Shown here: positions 40,502 to 48,633 of the stretch, piece after piece
How positions within the stretch are numbered: the first letter of the stretch is position 1
Layout: every line of letters starts with the position of its first letter
Assembly: GCF_036237275.1 (NCBI RefSeq)
Contig: NZ_CP108352.1
Location: 558,001-622,000, forward strand
Direction: 5' to 3'
DNA length: 64,000 bases
Source: Streptomyces sp. NBC_01353
Lineage (GTDB): Bacteria > Actinomycetota > Actinomycetes > Streptomycetales > Streptomycetaceae
The notes under the pieces: generated by a model
What the model was told of the DNA's origin: nothing
Database searches by the model: none
Seen by the model: only the letters and a program-made list of their open reading frames with translations
Position numbers and translations under genes: made by a program

Positions 40502-41629
40502 ATGTCTCGTACCTCACGCACCAGGGACGCCGCGGTCGCCCTGTCCGTCCTGGCCGCCGGCGCCGGCCTCGGAACGGCCCTGACCACGCCCGCACATGCG
40601 GCGACCGTCACCGTCGCCACTTCGGCCGAGCTCACCGCGGCGATCAAGAACGCCACGCCGGGCACGGTCATCCAGATCCGCGGCGGCACGTACTACCCGA
40701 CCGCCACGCTGCAGTCGACGGCCAACGGCACGTCGAGCAGTCGCATCCGGCTGCAGCCGTACGGCTCCGAGACCGTGAAGATCGACGGCTCGAGCCTGCC
40801 CTCCGGCTCCTGGATCTTCAAACTGACCGCTGACTACTGGACCGTCTCGAACCTCACCTTCCAGAACTCCCCGGACAGCGCGGTCGTCTGCACCTCCTGC
40901 GCCGGGACCGAGTGGAACAGTATCCGGACGATCAAGGGCGGCGACTCCGGCTTCACCCTCACCGGCGACGCCACGAACGACAACACCGTCCGCAACCTCG
41001 ATTCGTACGGTCACTACGACGCGGCGAACCACGGCGAGAACGCCGACGGTCTGGCGATCAAGTTCGGCTCGGGCAGCGGCAATCTGATCACCGGGGCTCG
41101 GCTGTACAACAACTCCGACGACGGCGTCGACCTGTGGTCCTGGTCGACCCCTGTGACGATCGAGCACACCTGGGCGTACGGCAACGGAAAGAACCGCTGG
41201 TCGGACTCGGCTTTCGCGGGCGACGGCAACGGCTACAAGCTCGGCGGCGACGGCGAGGTCGTCGCCCATGTCGTCAACAACTCCGCCGCCTGGGACAACG
41301 CGGGCAACGGATTCACCGAGAACAGCAACAAGGGCGCGATCGTCATCAACCGTACGACCGCGTACGCCAACGGCAAGTGGGGCTACTACTTCGCGACGGG
41401 CGCGGCCCGGCTGGGCAAGAACCTCGCCGTCGGCAACGGCTCGGGCCTGGCGAACAAGGGCTCGTCGGTCGTCTCGGCGGGCAACAACTGGGACTCGGGC
41501 ATCGCCACACCGCCGTTCGCCGGCACGGACGCGACCAGCGCATACGGTGCCCGCGAGGCGGACGGTTCGCTGCCGGCGACGACGTTCCTGACGACCGGGT
41601 CGACGACGATCGGTTCGACGATGAACTGA
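40502..41629 (+). CDS. secreted pectate lyase, PL9
   Basis: A 375-residue exported beta-helix lyase. The signal peptide ends near TTPAHAATVTV. PL9 hallmarks are NHGENADGLAIKFGSG, LYNNSDDGVDLWSW (Ca-binding Asp residues) and GDGNGYKLGGDGEV, whose Lys is the likely catalytic base by analogy with Dickeya Pel9A. It lies 37 bases after the CE8 gene on the same strand, so the esterase and lyase are probably co-transcribed. A strong convergent terminator follows. Confidence 0.93.
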   Translation: MSRTSRTRDAAVALSVLAAGAGLGTALTTPAHAATVTVATSAELTAAIKNATPGTVIQIRGGTYYPTATLQSTANGTSSSRIRLQPYGSETVKIDGSSLPSGSWIFKLTADYWTVSNLTFQNSPDSAVVCTSCAGTEWNSIRTIKGGDSGFTLTGDATNDNTVRNLDSYGHYDAANHGENADGLAIKFGSGSGNLITGARLYNNSDDGVDLWSWSTPVTIEHTWAYGNGKNRWSDSAFAGDGNGYKLGGDGEVVAHVVNNSAAWDNAGNGFTENSNKGAIVINRTTAYANGKWGYYFATGAARLGKNLAVGNGSGLANKGSSVVSAGNNWDSGIATPPFAGTDATSAYGAREADGSLPATTFLTTGSTTIGSTMN

Positions 41630-41670
41630 CCGTCGGTGAACGTACCGACCGTCGCACTCGGCACAGTGAC

Positions 41671-41706
41671 GTGGGGAGGGGCCCTCCGGCGGGTGCCCCT
41701 CCCCAC
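41671..41706. terminator. strong bidirectional terminator between PL9 and PL4
   Basis: GTGGGGAGGGGC at 41671-41682 is perfectly complementary to GCCCCTCCCCAC at 41695-41706, with a 12-base loop. It serves two convergent genes. Confidence 0.8.
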
Positions 41707-41716
41707 CTGTCGTGCC

Positions 41717-43427
41717 TCAGACCAACAGGTCGACGCAGTCGAAGGCCGTCCCCGGGCTCAGGAATCCCGTCCCGGTCGAGCCGCTGACGACGTTCAGCCG
41801 GAGCACGTTGTACTGCGTCGGGTCGGTCTTCCAGGCGGTGGCCGGGACGCTGTACGTGAAGGTGTGGTTGTTGCCCCGGTAGGAGCCGGTCGTGAGCGAG
41901 CGCGTCGACGGCTGCGTCGGGGGTGAGGGGATCGCGGAGACCCAGTCGTTGACGGTGACCCGCGTGCGACCGTTGATGTACGCGGTCGTGACCCCGATCC
42001 GTAGCATGTGCGCGGCGGCCGCCTGGGCCGCCGTCAGCCGGAAGTACACCAGAACACCGTCGTTGACGTCCTTCCACAGGTAGCAGGGGAACGCGCCCGC
42101 CACGTCACCACCGTCGATCACCACGTTCCCCGTCCAGGGCGCGGCGCGGACGTCCGAGGGATGCGCGGTGTTCATCAGGGCGGCGTTCTTGAACTCGCCG
42201 GGTGTGCCGTCCCAGTCGCCGATCCGCCAGATCGCCGGGGCGGTGCTCGGATCGCCGGTGATCGTGAGGGTGTTCAGCGCCGTGGCGCCACCCGCGGTGA
42301 CCGTCACCGAGCCGGTGTGGACGGCGAGTTCGCCCTTGTAGACGGTGAGGGTGTACGTCCCCGGCAGCATCCCGCGGCAGGAGAATGCCCCGGTCCCGGC
42401 GGCGGCCCGCGTCCAGTACTGCGCGTCGGCGTTGGCGAAGCCCACGGTGTACGGGTGGTTCGCGGCCATGCCCCTCAGGCCGACGCCGGCCACCCGGCCC
42501 CGTCCGGTGACACCGACCCAGCCGGCGATGCCGAGGCCGTCCACCCACGAGGTGTCGTGGCTGCCGGCGAAGAGCGCGGGAGCGGGTGTCCCGCCGTCGG
42601 TGAAGGCGAGGACGTAGGGGCCATGGAGGCCGTAGCGCATCGCCTCGGTCTGCGCCTGGTTGTAGTGGAGGATCTCGTAGAGGCCGACGCCTCCCTCCCT
42701 CGTTGGAGTGGCGGAGCAGCGAGCGGTAGAAGGGCCCGCCGGAGGCCTTCTCGTGATTGGAGCGGACCATCCAGAGTCCGGCCGCGCCGGTGGTGTATCC
42801 GACATAGTCGTAGTCCATGACCCGCACGCCGGAGTAGTGCTTGGAGCGGGTGTGCCCGTCGGAGCGCCGCCAGACGTCGCCGGCCTCGATGACGGTGTCC
42901 GCCGCCTCCACCCAGGCGTCGGCCCCTTCGTTGGGGAAGATGCCGGGCTTCAGTCGGGCGATGTAGCGGGTGGCGGTGAACGACGTGTCGGCCTTGTCGG
43001 TCCACAGATAGACGTTGGCGAATCCGGCGCGGGCCGCGTAGTAGTGGCGGAGCGTGCCGTGCACGACGGTGACGAGGACGGTGGAGCCGGACTGGGCGAG
43101 GGTGACGGTCGAGGCTCCGAGGCCGGACTCGACGTGGGAGTGCTTGCCGCCGTACCCCTCGTACTCCTTCCCCTTGTACACAAGCGAGGTGAGGTCGCCG
43201 GTGGACTTGGAGACCTTGAGGACGAGACCGGCGCCCGTGTCGACGACGTACTGGGTGCCGTCGTCGCTCCAGCCGAATCCGGCGGCGGACGCGGTGGACA
43301 ACAGTCCGCCGCCGACGAGCAGGGCGGCGGCTCCGGCGGCGGACGCGCCGAGGACACCGCGGCGGCTGGGGAAGGTGGTGGGGGATGTGCCGGCGGATGT
43401 GCTAGGGGTGCTCCGGTGGTGGCTCAT
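41717..43427 (-). pseudogene. rhamnogalacturonan lyase PL4, frameshifted
   Basis: A secreted lyase of about 568 residues split over two frames. The 5' part (43427 to about 42700) carries a Tat-type signal (PSRRGVLGASAAGAAALLVG) and a catalytic domain start with DDGTQYVVDTGAGLVLKVSK; the 3' part (to 41717) carries LYEILHYNQAQTEAMRYGLH, a fibronectin-like domain and a C-terminal jelly-roll. The frames join at (CCTC)3, 42690-42701. Removing one 4-base unit restores SNEGGVGLYEI. The ATG at 43427 has GGAGG upstream. Either the gene is broken or the assembly has a repeat error; both halves keep normal codon bias, so any break is recent. Confidence 0.85.
42690..42701. repeat. (CCTC)3 tetranucleotide repeat at the PL4 frameshift
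   Basis: CCTCCCTCCCTC on the plus strand (GAGG three times on the coding strand). Two units would keep the PL4 frame; three shift it. Such a repeat can change by slipped-strand mispairing. Confidence 0.75.
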
Positions 43428-43503
43428 CGAATCCTCCGGGAGTGGGGGTACGGGGCCTGTCCCCGCACTCCCCTGTCGCCGCCCGGTGGTGATCGGTTGC
43501 CGG

Positions 43504-44346
43504 TCAGCCGGCGAACGGGGTGCCGTGCAGTCCTTCACCGATGCCGGACAGGACGAGCAGCGAGCCGGCGGCCGGTTCGGGCTCCCTCAGGCCGGTGCGT
43601 GCCGTGGTGACGTACAGATCGCGCAGTCCGGGCCCGCCGAACGCGCAGGCGGTCGGTCGGGTCACGGGGAGCGGGAGGATCCGGTCGAGCGTGCCGCGCG
43701 GGGTGTAGCGGCGCAGGGCGCCACCGTCCCAGAGCGCGACCCAGACACAGCCTTCGGCGTCCACGGCGAGTCCGTCGGGGAAACCTGCGCCCTCCTCGAC
43801 GGTCGCGAACTCCCGGCGCTCGACAACGACTCCGTCCTCGACGCGCAGCACGTCCACGCGGCGGGTGGGGGTGTCGATGTAGTACGTGAGGGTGTGGTCG
43901 GGGCTCCAACCGACGCCGTTGCTGATGGTGACCTTGTCGAGGAGGGTGGTCGTGGCGCCGTCGGGGGCTGTCCGGACGAGGTTGCCGCCGCCGGTCTCCT
44001 CGTCGTAGCGCATGGTGCCCGCCCACAGGCTGCCGTCGGGGGCGACGGCGGCGTCGTTGCCGCGCCGTCCGGGTACGGGGTCGTGGCGGAGCCAGGAGAA
44101 GGAGCCGTCGGCGGTGTAGAGGCCGATGCCGTCCCGGAGGTTGGCGACGAGTCCGCCGCCGGCGCGTGGTTTCACCGCCCCGATGTGCTGGTCGACGGCC
44201 AGGACGGAGCGGCGGCCGCTCGCCGGCTCGTAGGTGTGGACGCGGCGTCCGAGGATGTCGACCCAGAGGAGCCGCTCGCCGGCGGTGTCCCACGTGGGCC
44301 CCTCGCCGAGTTCGGCGTCCTCGCGTACCGCGATCTCGGCCTTCAC
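43504..44346 (-). CDS. SMP-30/gluconolactonase-family sugar lactonase
   Basis: A 280-residue six-bladed propeller hydrolase. Metal ligands are Glu in AELGEGPTW, Asn in TISNGVGWS and Asp in FPDGLAVD; Asn in GRRGNDAAV contacts substrate in relatives. It opens aldono- or aldaro-lactones formed by a sugar dehydrogenase. The GTG overlaps the iclR stop (GTGA), so it is co-translated with the regulator and divergent from the enolase-superfamily dehydratase, which would use its product. Confidence 0.9.
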   Translation of the reverse strand: MKAEIAVREDAELGEGPTWDTAGERLLWVDILGRRVHTYEPASGRRSVLAVDQHIGAVKPRAGGGLVANLRDGIGLYTADGSFSWLRHDPVPGRRGNDAAVAPDGSLWAGTMRYDEETGGGNLVRTAPDGATTTLLDKVTISNGVGWSPDHTLTYYIDTPTRRVDVLRVEDGVVVERREFATVEEGAGFPDGLAVDAEGCVWVALWDGGALRRYTPRGTLDRILPLPVTRPTACAFGGPGLRDLYVTTARTGLREPEPAAGSLLVLSGIGEGLHGTPFAG

Positions 44347-45122
44347 CGTCCGCCCCGGTGGCCGAGGCGCAGGGAGAGGTCGGCCGCGCCCTTGGCGGCG
44401 AGTTCGGCCAGTTCGCCCTCGCGCTCCTCGCTCCAGCGGATCATGGGCGCGGAGATGGACAGGGCTGCGACGACCCGGCCGGCGCGGTCGCGCACGGGTG
44501 CGGCGACGCAGCTGACATCGGGGTTGGACTCGCGGTGCTCGCTCGCGGTCCCACGCGCGCGGATCTCGGCGAGCACGGCCCGCAGGGCGTCCGGCTCGGT
44601 GATGCTGTCGGGGGTCATGCCGACCAGTTCGCGGCCCTCGATGCGGGCGTCGAGCTCGTCCTCGGGGAGGGCGGCGAGCAACATCTTGCCGACGGCGGTG
44701 CAGTGGGCGGGCAGGCGGCGGCCCGCTGCCGAGACCATGCGGACGGCATGGGTGGAGTCGACCTTGGCGATATAGATGACGTCCGTGTCCTCCAGGATGG
44801 CGACATGGACGGTCTCGTCGCAGGTCTCGGCGACCTCGCGGGCCACGTTCTGCCCTTCGGCCGCGAGGTCGAGCTGCTCGGCGTAGCGGCTGCCGAGCTG
44901 GTAGGTGCGCACGCCGAGGCGGTAGCGGCCTGGCTGTTCCGGTATGGGCACCAGGTAGGAGCGGGCGGTGAGGGTGGAGAGCAGCTCGTGCGTGGTGGTG
45001 CGCGGGAGTTGGAGCCTGCGGGTGATCTCGGGGGCGGAGAGCGTTCCGTCGCCCTGCAGGAACAGCTCCAGAATGTCGCATGCTCTGGCCACCGCGGGAA
45101 CGATGCGTCCCATGGCCATCAC
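44343..45122 (-). CDS. IclR-family regulator of the pectin/acid-sugar genes
   Basis: A 259-residue regulator. The N-terminal winged helix contains SAPEITRRLQLPRTTTHELL (about residues 29-48), and a GAF-like effector domain follows, with RRLPAHCTAVGKMLLA and SCVAAPVRDRAGRVVAALSI. IclR proteins next to sugar-acid genes (KdgR type) respond to keto-deoxy acids. The start is GTG at 45122 or ATG at 45119. Palindromes at 45134-45168 and 45266-45281 lie before it and before the divergent dehydratase; matching sites occur at three other promoters. Confidence 0.92.
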   Translation of the reverse strand: MMAMGRIVPAVARACDILELFLQGDGTLSAPEITRRLQLPRTTTHELLSTLTARSYLVPIPEQPGRYRLGVRTYQLGSRYAEQLDLAAEGQNVAREVAETCDETVHVAILEDTDVIYIAKVDSTHAVRMVSAAGRRLPAHCTAVGKMLLAALPEDELDARIEGRELVGMTPDSITEPDALRAVLAEIRARGTASEHRESNPDVSCVAAPVRDRAGRVVAALSISAPMIRWSEEREGELAELAAKGAADLSLRLGHRGGR

Positions 45123-45133
45123 CCACCCCTCTT

Positions 45134-45168
45134 GTTCGATACTCCGACCATCGATCGGTATTGCGAAC
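45134..45168. promoter_or_regulatory. two IclR-type sites upstream of iclR
   Basis: GTTCGATACTCCGACC (45134-45149) and GATCGGTATTGCGAAC (45153-45168) match the importer-operon site GTTCGGTATGTCGAAC at 11 and 13 of 16 positions. They lie just upstream of the iclR start, consistent with autoregulation. Confidence 0.6.
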
Positions 45169-45265
45169 GCAGGCTAGCGGTGGGGCCGTTCGTCGGGCAA
45201 TGGTTGTGCGGGCCATTGACACCGTGGCGGGCCGCAACTACGGTCACGCCACCATTTCGAACGTG

Positions 45266-45281
45266 TGTCGCAATATCGAAC
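45266..45281. promoter_or_regulatory. IclR-type site upstream of the enolase-superfamily dehydratase
   Basis: TGTCGCAATATCGAAC matches the consensus GTTCGnnATAnCGAAC at 10 of the 12 fixed positions. It is 20 bases before the GTG start at 45301. A further TTTCGAAC half-site is at 45255-45262. Confidence 0.55.
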
Positions 45282-45300
45282 GAGTCCGGGAGCCAGCACC

Positions 45301-46455
45301 GTGCGCATCACGGGAATCACCACACATGTCGTCGGAACGCCCTGGCGTAATCTCACCTACGTCCAGGTGCACACCGACGAGGGTCTGACCGGGGTCGGTG
45401 AGACCCGGATGCTGGGCCATACCGACGCGCTCGTCGGGTACTTGCGCGAGGCCGAGGCCAACCACATCGCGGGCTCCGACCCGTTCGCGGTCGAGGACCT
45501 CGTCCGGCGGATGAAGTACGGCGACTTCGGGCGGGCCGGCGAGATCGTCATGTCCGGCATCGCCGTGGTGGAGATGGCCTGTTGGGACATCAAGGGCAAG
45601 GCGCTCGGGGTCCCCGTCTGGCAGCTGCTCGGCGGCAAGGTGACGGACCGGGTCAAGGCGTACGCCAACGGCTGGTACACCACCGAGCGCACCCCGGAGG
45701 CGTACCACAAGGCGGCCCAGGAGGTCGTGGCCCGCGGCTACCGGGCACTGAAGATCGACCCGTTCGGAACCGGCCACTTCGAGCTGGACGCCGAGCAGTC
45801 GCGGTACGCGGTGTCGCTGATCGAGGCCGTCCGGGACGCGATCGGGCCCGATACCGAGCTGATGCTGGAGATGCACGGGCGGTTCTCGCCCGCCACGGCG
45901 GTGCGACTGGCGCGCGAGCTGGCGCCGTTCCGGCCGGCGTGGCTGGAGGAGCCGGTGCCGCCGGAGAACCTGAAGGCACTGGAGAAGGTCGCCGCCAAGG
46001 TGGACCTGCCGATCGCGACCGGAGAGCGCATCCACGACCGGATCGAGTTCCGGGAGCTCTTCGAGTCGCAGGCTGTCGACATCATCCAGCCGGACCTGGG
46101 GCACATCGGCGGCATCCTGGAGACCCGCAAGCTCGCCGCCACCGCCGAGACCCACTACATGCTGGTGGCGCCGCACAACGTGGGCGGTTCGGTGCTCACC
46201 GCGGCTTCGCTGCAACTGGCCGCCTGCACACCGAACTTCAAGATCCTTGAGCACTTCAACGACTTCGCGGACGCCGAGATCAAGAAGGTCGTGCGCGGGG
46301 CGCCCCAGGTCGACCCGGAGACGGGCTGCTTCGAGGTGTCGCACGCGCCGGGCCTCGGAGTCGAGCTGGACGTGGACGCCGCGGCCGAATTCCCCCAGCA
46401 GCGGGCCCGGTTCGACCTGTGGGCCGAGGGCTGGGAGCGGAGGGACCCGGAGTGA
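45301..46455 (+). CDS. enolase-superfamily acid-sugar dehydratase (mandelate racemase/DgoD-like)
   Basis: A 384-residue enzyme that removes water from an aldonic or aldaric acid or opens its lactone. A capping domain precedes the barrel. Visible sites are Lys in ALKIDPFG, Glu/His in LEMHGRFSP, Glu in WLEEPVPPENL, Glu in ATGERIHDR, Asp in IIQPDLGHIGG and His in VAPHNVGG; the HGR and GER blocks recall galactonate dehydratase. Galactarolactone cycloisomerase is an alternative given the pectin setting. The GTG at 45301 has GGGAG upstream. It is coupled to the zinc dehydrogenase (GTGA overlap). Confidence 0.88.
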   Translation: MRITGITTHVVGTPWRNLTYVQVHTDEGLTGVGETRMLGHTDALVGYLREAEANHIAGSDPFAVEDLVRRMKYGDFGRAGEIVMSGIAVVEMACWDIKGKALGVPVWQLLGGKVTDRVKAYANGWYTTERTPEAYHKAAQEVVARGYRALKIDPFGTGHFELDAEQSRYAVSLIEAVRDAIGPDTELMLEMHGRFSPATAVRLARELAPFRPAWLEEPVPPENLKALEKVAAKVDLPIATGERIHDRIEFRELFESQAVDIIQPDLGHIGGILETRKLAATAETHYMLVAPHNVGGSVLTAASLQLAACTPNFKILEHFNDFADAEIKKVVRGAPQVDPETGCFEVSHAPGLGVELDVDAAAEFPQQRARFDLWAEGWERRDPE

Positions 46456-47489
46456 GCGGCCCGCACGCCCCCGGGGTCAGCCGCGCGGTCGTGGTCGCGG
46501 CGCCCGGTGAACACCGGCTCGTGGAGCGGGAGATACCCGAGCCCGGCCCCGGCGAGGTACGGGTGCGGGTCGCCGCCGCCGGGATCTGTATGAGCGACCG
46601 CGAGGTGTACGACGGGCACCGCGCGCCCGGCTACGTCCGCTACCCGGTCACCCCGGGGCACGAGTGGGCGGGCACGGTGGAGGCCGTCGGGCCAGGCGTC
46701 GATCCCGCCCTCGTGGGGCGGGGCTGCGTCGCCGAGGGCTTTCGCGCCTGCGGGACCTGCGAGCGGTGCCGGTGCGGGGAGACCAGCCTGTGCACGGCGG
46801 GGTACGCGGAGACCGGCTTCACCGAGCCGGGCGCCTTCGCGGACCATCTGGTCGTGCCCGCGCGGCTGCTGCATCTGCTGCACCCCGACGCCGACCTGCG
46901 CGCCGCCGCGCTCATCGAACCCGCGGCAGTGATCGCCGCCGCGCTACGGGTGGGGCGGCCGCGCCCCGGTGAGCGCGTCGCCGTCGTCGGCGCCGGCACG
47001 CTCGGGCTGCTCGCCGTCCAGCTGCTCGCCGCGTCGTCGCCCGCCGAGCTGGTCGTGGTCGACCCGCGTGCGGCGCGCGGCGAGCAGGCGCTGCGGCACG
47101 GGGCGAGCGAGGCCCTGAGCCCCGAGGAGGCCGGGGGCGGGGCGCTCGGCCGCTTCGACCTGGTCCTGGAGACCGCCGGGGCGCCCTCCACGGCCGCCTC
47201 CTCCTGTCTGCTGGCCCGCAGGGGCGGCCGGACCGTTCTGACCGGGATGTTCGCGGCCGGGGCGACCGGTCTCGATCCGGTGCATCTGTCGGTCAGCCAG
47301 CTGGAGATCGGCAGCGTCTTCGGGGCGCCGTCGGCCGCCTGGGCCGATGCCGTGCGCGCCTTCGGCCTGGGGCTGCTCGATCCGGCACCGCTGATCAGCC
47401 ACGAGTTCCCACTGGAGCGTTTCGCGGAGGCTGTCGCGCTGGTCGGCGGCGGCGACCCGAAGACCGGCAAGGTGCTGCTGCGCCCCTGA
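46452..47489 (+). CDS. zinc-dependent medium-chain alcohol/sugar dehydrogenase
   Basis: A 345-residue NAD(P)-dependent dehydrogenase. The catalytic-zinc Cys is in AAGICMSDRE and the His in TPGHEWAG; the structural-zinc Cys cluster is CGTCERCRCGETSLC; the Rossmann motif is VAVVGAGTLGLLAVQLL. The start overlaps the dehydratase stop by four bases. It may oxidise the sugar feeding the lactonase/dehydratase path or act on a later intermediate; this is inference from position. Confidence 0.9.
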   Translation: MSGPHAPGVSRAVVVAAPGEHRLVEREIPEPGPGEVRVRVAAAGICMSDREVYDGHRAPGYVRYPVTPGHEWAGTVEAVGPGVDPALVGRGCVAEGFRACGTCERCRCGETSLCTAGYAETGFTEPGAFADHLVVPARLLHLLHPDADLRAAALIEPAAVIAAALRVGRPRPGERVAVVGAGTLGLLAVQLLAASSPAELVVVDPRAARGEQALRHGASEALSPEEAGGGALGRFDLVLETAGAPSTAASSCLLARRGGRTVLTGMFAAGATGLDPVHLSVSQLEIGSVFGAPSAAWADAVRAFGLGLLDPAPLISHEFPLERFAEAVALVGGGDPKTGKVLLRP

Positions 47490-47590
47490 GCGTCGCGGCC
47501 CGCCCACGCCGCCGTTCGCACGCGCGCAGCCGTACGGCGGTGCGGGAGCCCTGACGCCCGTACCGCCGTACACCCACTGAACCGAACCCT

Positions 47591-47606
47591 GTCCGACATA
47601 CCGAAC
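47591..47606. promoter_or_regulatory. IclR-type site upstream of the U32-like gene
   Basis: GTCCGACATACCGAAC is 15/16 identical to the reverse complement of the importer-operon site at 30323-30338. It lies 11 bases before the GTG at 47618, overlapping the likely promoter or leader. Confidence 0.65.
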
Positions 47607-47617
47607 AAAGGACGATC

Positions 47618-48586
47618 GTGACCGCTGCCTCCCCACCCCGGCGCCCCGGCGTCGACGCGCTCGCGCGGATCGGCCATCCGGTGCCGCCGCTCGATCCCGC
47701 CGACGCCTCCCCCCACGCCTTCCCCGACGGCGGCACCTGGCGCACCGAGATCCCTTCCGTCGAGGGCCCGGAGGCGCTCGCCCTCGTCCTGAAGGAGAGC
47801 GCCCGGCTCGACCTGCCGGTGCACCGGATCAGTCAGGGCAGTGGTGTCTGGATGCTGTCCGACGCCGAGATCACCGAGATGGTGGAGGGCTGCGCAGAAC
47901 GCTCCGTCGAGCTCTGTCTGTTCACCGGACCGCGCGGCACCTGGGACATCGGCGCCGCCACCCGTACCGATTCGGGCGGCGCCGGGCTGCGGGCCCGGGG
48001 TCACGACGCGCTCGCCGGATGTGTCGAAGACGCCCTGCGTGCCGCCGAGTTGGGGGTGCGCTGCCTGCTCGTCGCCGACGAGGGCGTGCTGTGGACCCTG
48101 CACCGGATGCGGGAGTCCGGCGCCCTGCCGGCCGACACCACGTTCAAGGCCTCGGCACTCATCGGCCCCGTCAATCCCGCCTCGTACGCGGTGTACGAGC
48201 ACCTCGGTGCGGACTCCCTCAACGTCCCCTCCGATCTCACCCTCGACCACCTCACCGAGATCCGCCGGGTCAGCCGCGCGCCGATGGACCTCTATGTGGA
48301 GGCCCCCGACGACCTCGGGGGGTACGTCCGGATGTACGAGGCGGCCGAGCTGATCCGGCGGGGCGCGCCGCTCTACCTCAAGTTCGGGCTCAGCAAGTCC
48401 CCCGGCATCTACCCGTACGGCGCCCATCTGCGTGAGCACACTCTCGCCACCGCCCGGGAACGCGTGCGGCGCGGACGGCTCGTGCTCGATCTGCTGGCCA
48501 GACACGGCGCCGACGGCGGGATGTCGCCGCTCGGCTCCCGGCTGCCCGGCGACCTCCGCCGCTTCCCCGCCCCCGAAGGGAACTGA
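47618..48586 (+). CDS. peptidase U32-like TIM-barrel protein of unknown function
   Basis: A 322-residue cytosolic protein. Segments RLDLPVHRISQGSGVWML, LFTGPRGTWDIGA and FKASALIGPVNPASYAVYEH, and the regular beta/alpha spacing, suggest a TIM barrel of the kind often labelled U32 peptidase. No protease residues can be pointed to, and the setting is sugar transport and catabolism, so a carbohydrate role is more likely. The GTG at 47618 has AAAGGA upstream. It carries its own IclR-type site and is followed by the remains of a monosaccharide importer. Confidence 0.72.
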   Translation: MTAASPPRRPGVDALARIGHPVPPLDPADASPHAFPDGGTWRTEIPSVEGPEALALVLKESARLDLPVHRISQGSGVWMLSDAEITEMVEGCAERSVELCLFTGPRGTWDIGAATRTDSGGAGLRARGHDALAGCVEDALRAAELGVRCLLVADEGVLWTLHRMRESGALPADTTFKASALIGPVNPASYAVYEHLGADSLNVPSDLTLDHLTEIRRVSRAPMDLYVEAPDDLGGYVRMYEAAELIRRGAPLYLKFGLSKSPGIYPYGAHLREHTLATARERVRRGRLVLDLLARHGADGGMSPLGSRLPGDLRRFPAPEGN

Positions 48587-48589
48587 CCC

Positions 48590-48633
48590 ATGCCCACCCG
48601 CACCCTGCGCGCCGCCACGGCGGCCGGTCGAAC
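48590..48633 (+). pseudogene. fused remnant of a deleted binding-protein gene
   Basis: An ATG at 48590 with GAAGGG 8 bases upstream starts a peptide MPTRTLRAATAAG, which looks like the first residues of a secreted or lipoprotein signal. After about 13 codons the sequence changes to the permease in another frame; the remnant frame stops at 48734. Importers of this class normally run binding protein, ATPase, permease. The simplest reading is a deletion of most of the binding-protein gene, the whole ATPase gene and the first codons of the permease, with the junction near 48625-48630. Confidence 0.6.

Noticed and set aside
42105-43538. Two separate genes in place of the broken PL4 lyase
   Set aside because: The halves continue each other in family order, and removal of one GAGG unit joins them exactly.
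43054-44775. A 573-codon plus-strand frame across PL4, SMP-30 and iclR
   Set aside because: It spans three genes with clear motifs on the other strand; composition and lack of motifs mark it as a shadow.
47618-48586. Peptidase U32 as a functional call
   Set aside because: The fold resemblance is kept, but no protease residues can be shown and the context is sugar catabolism.
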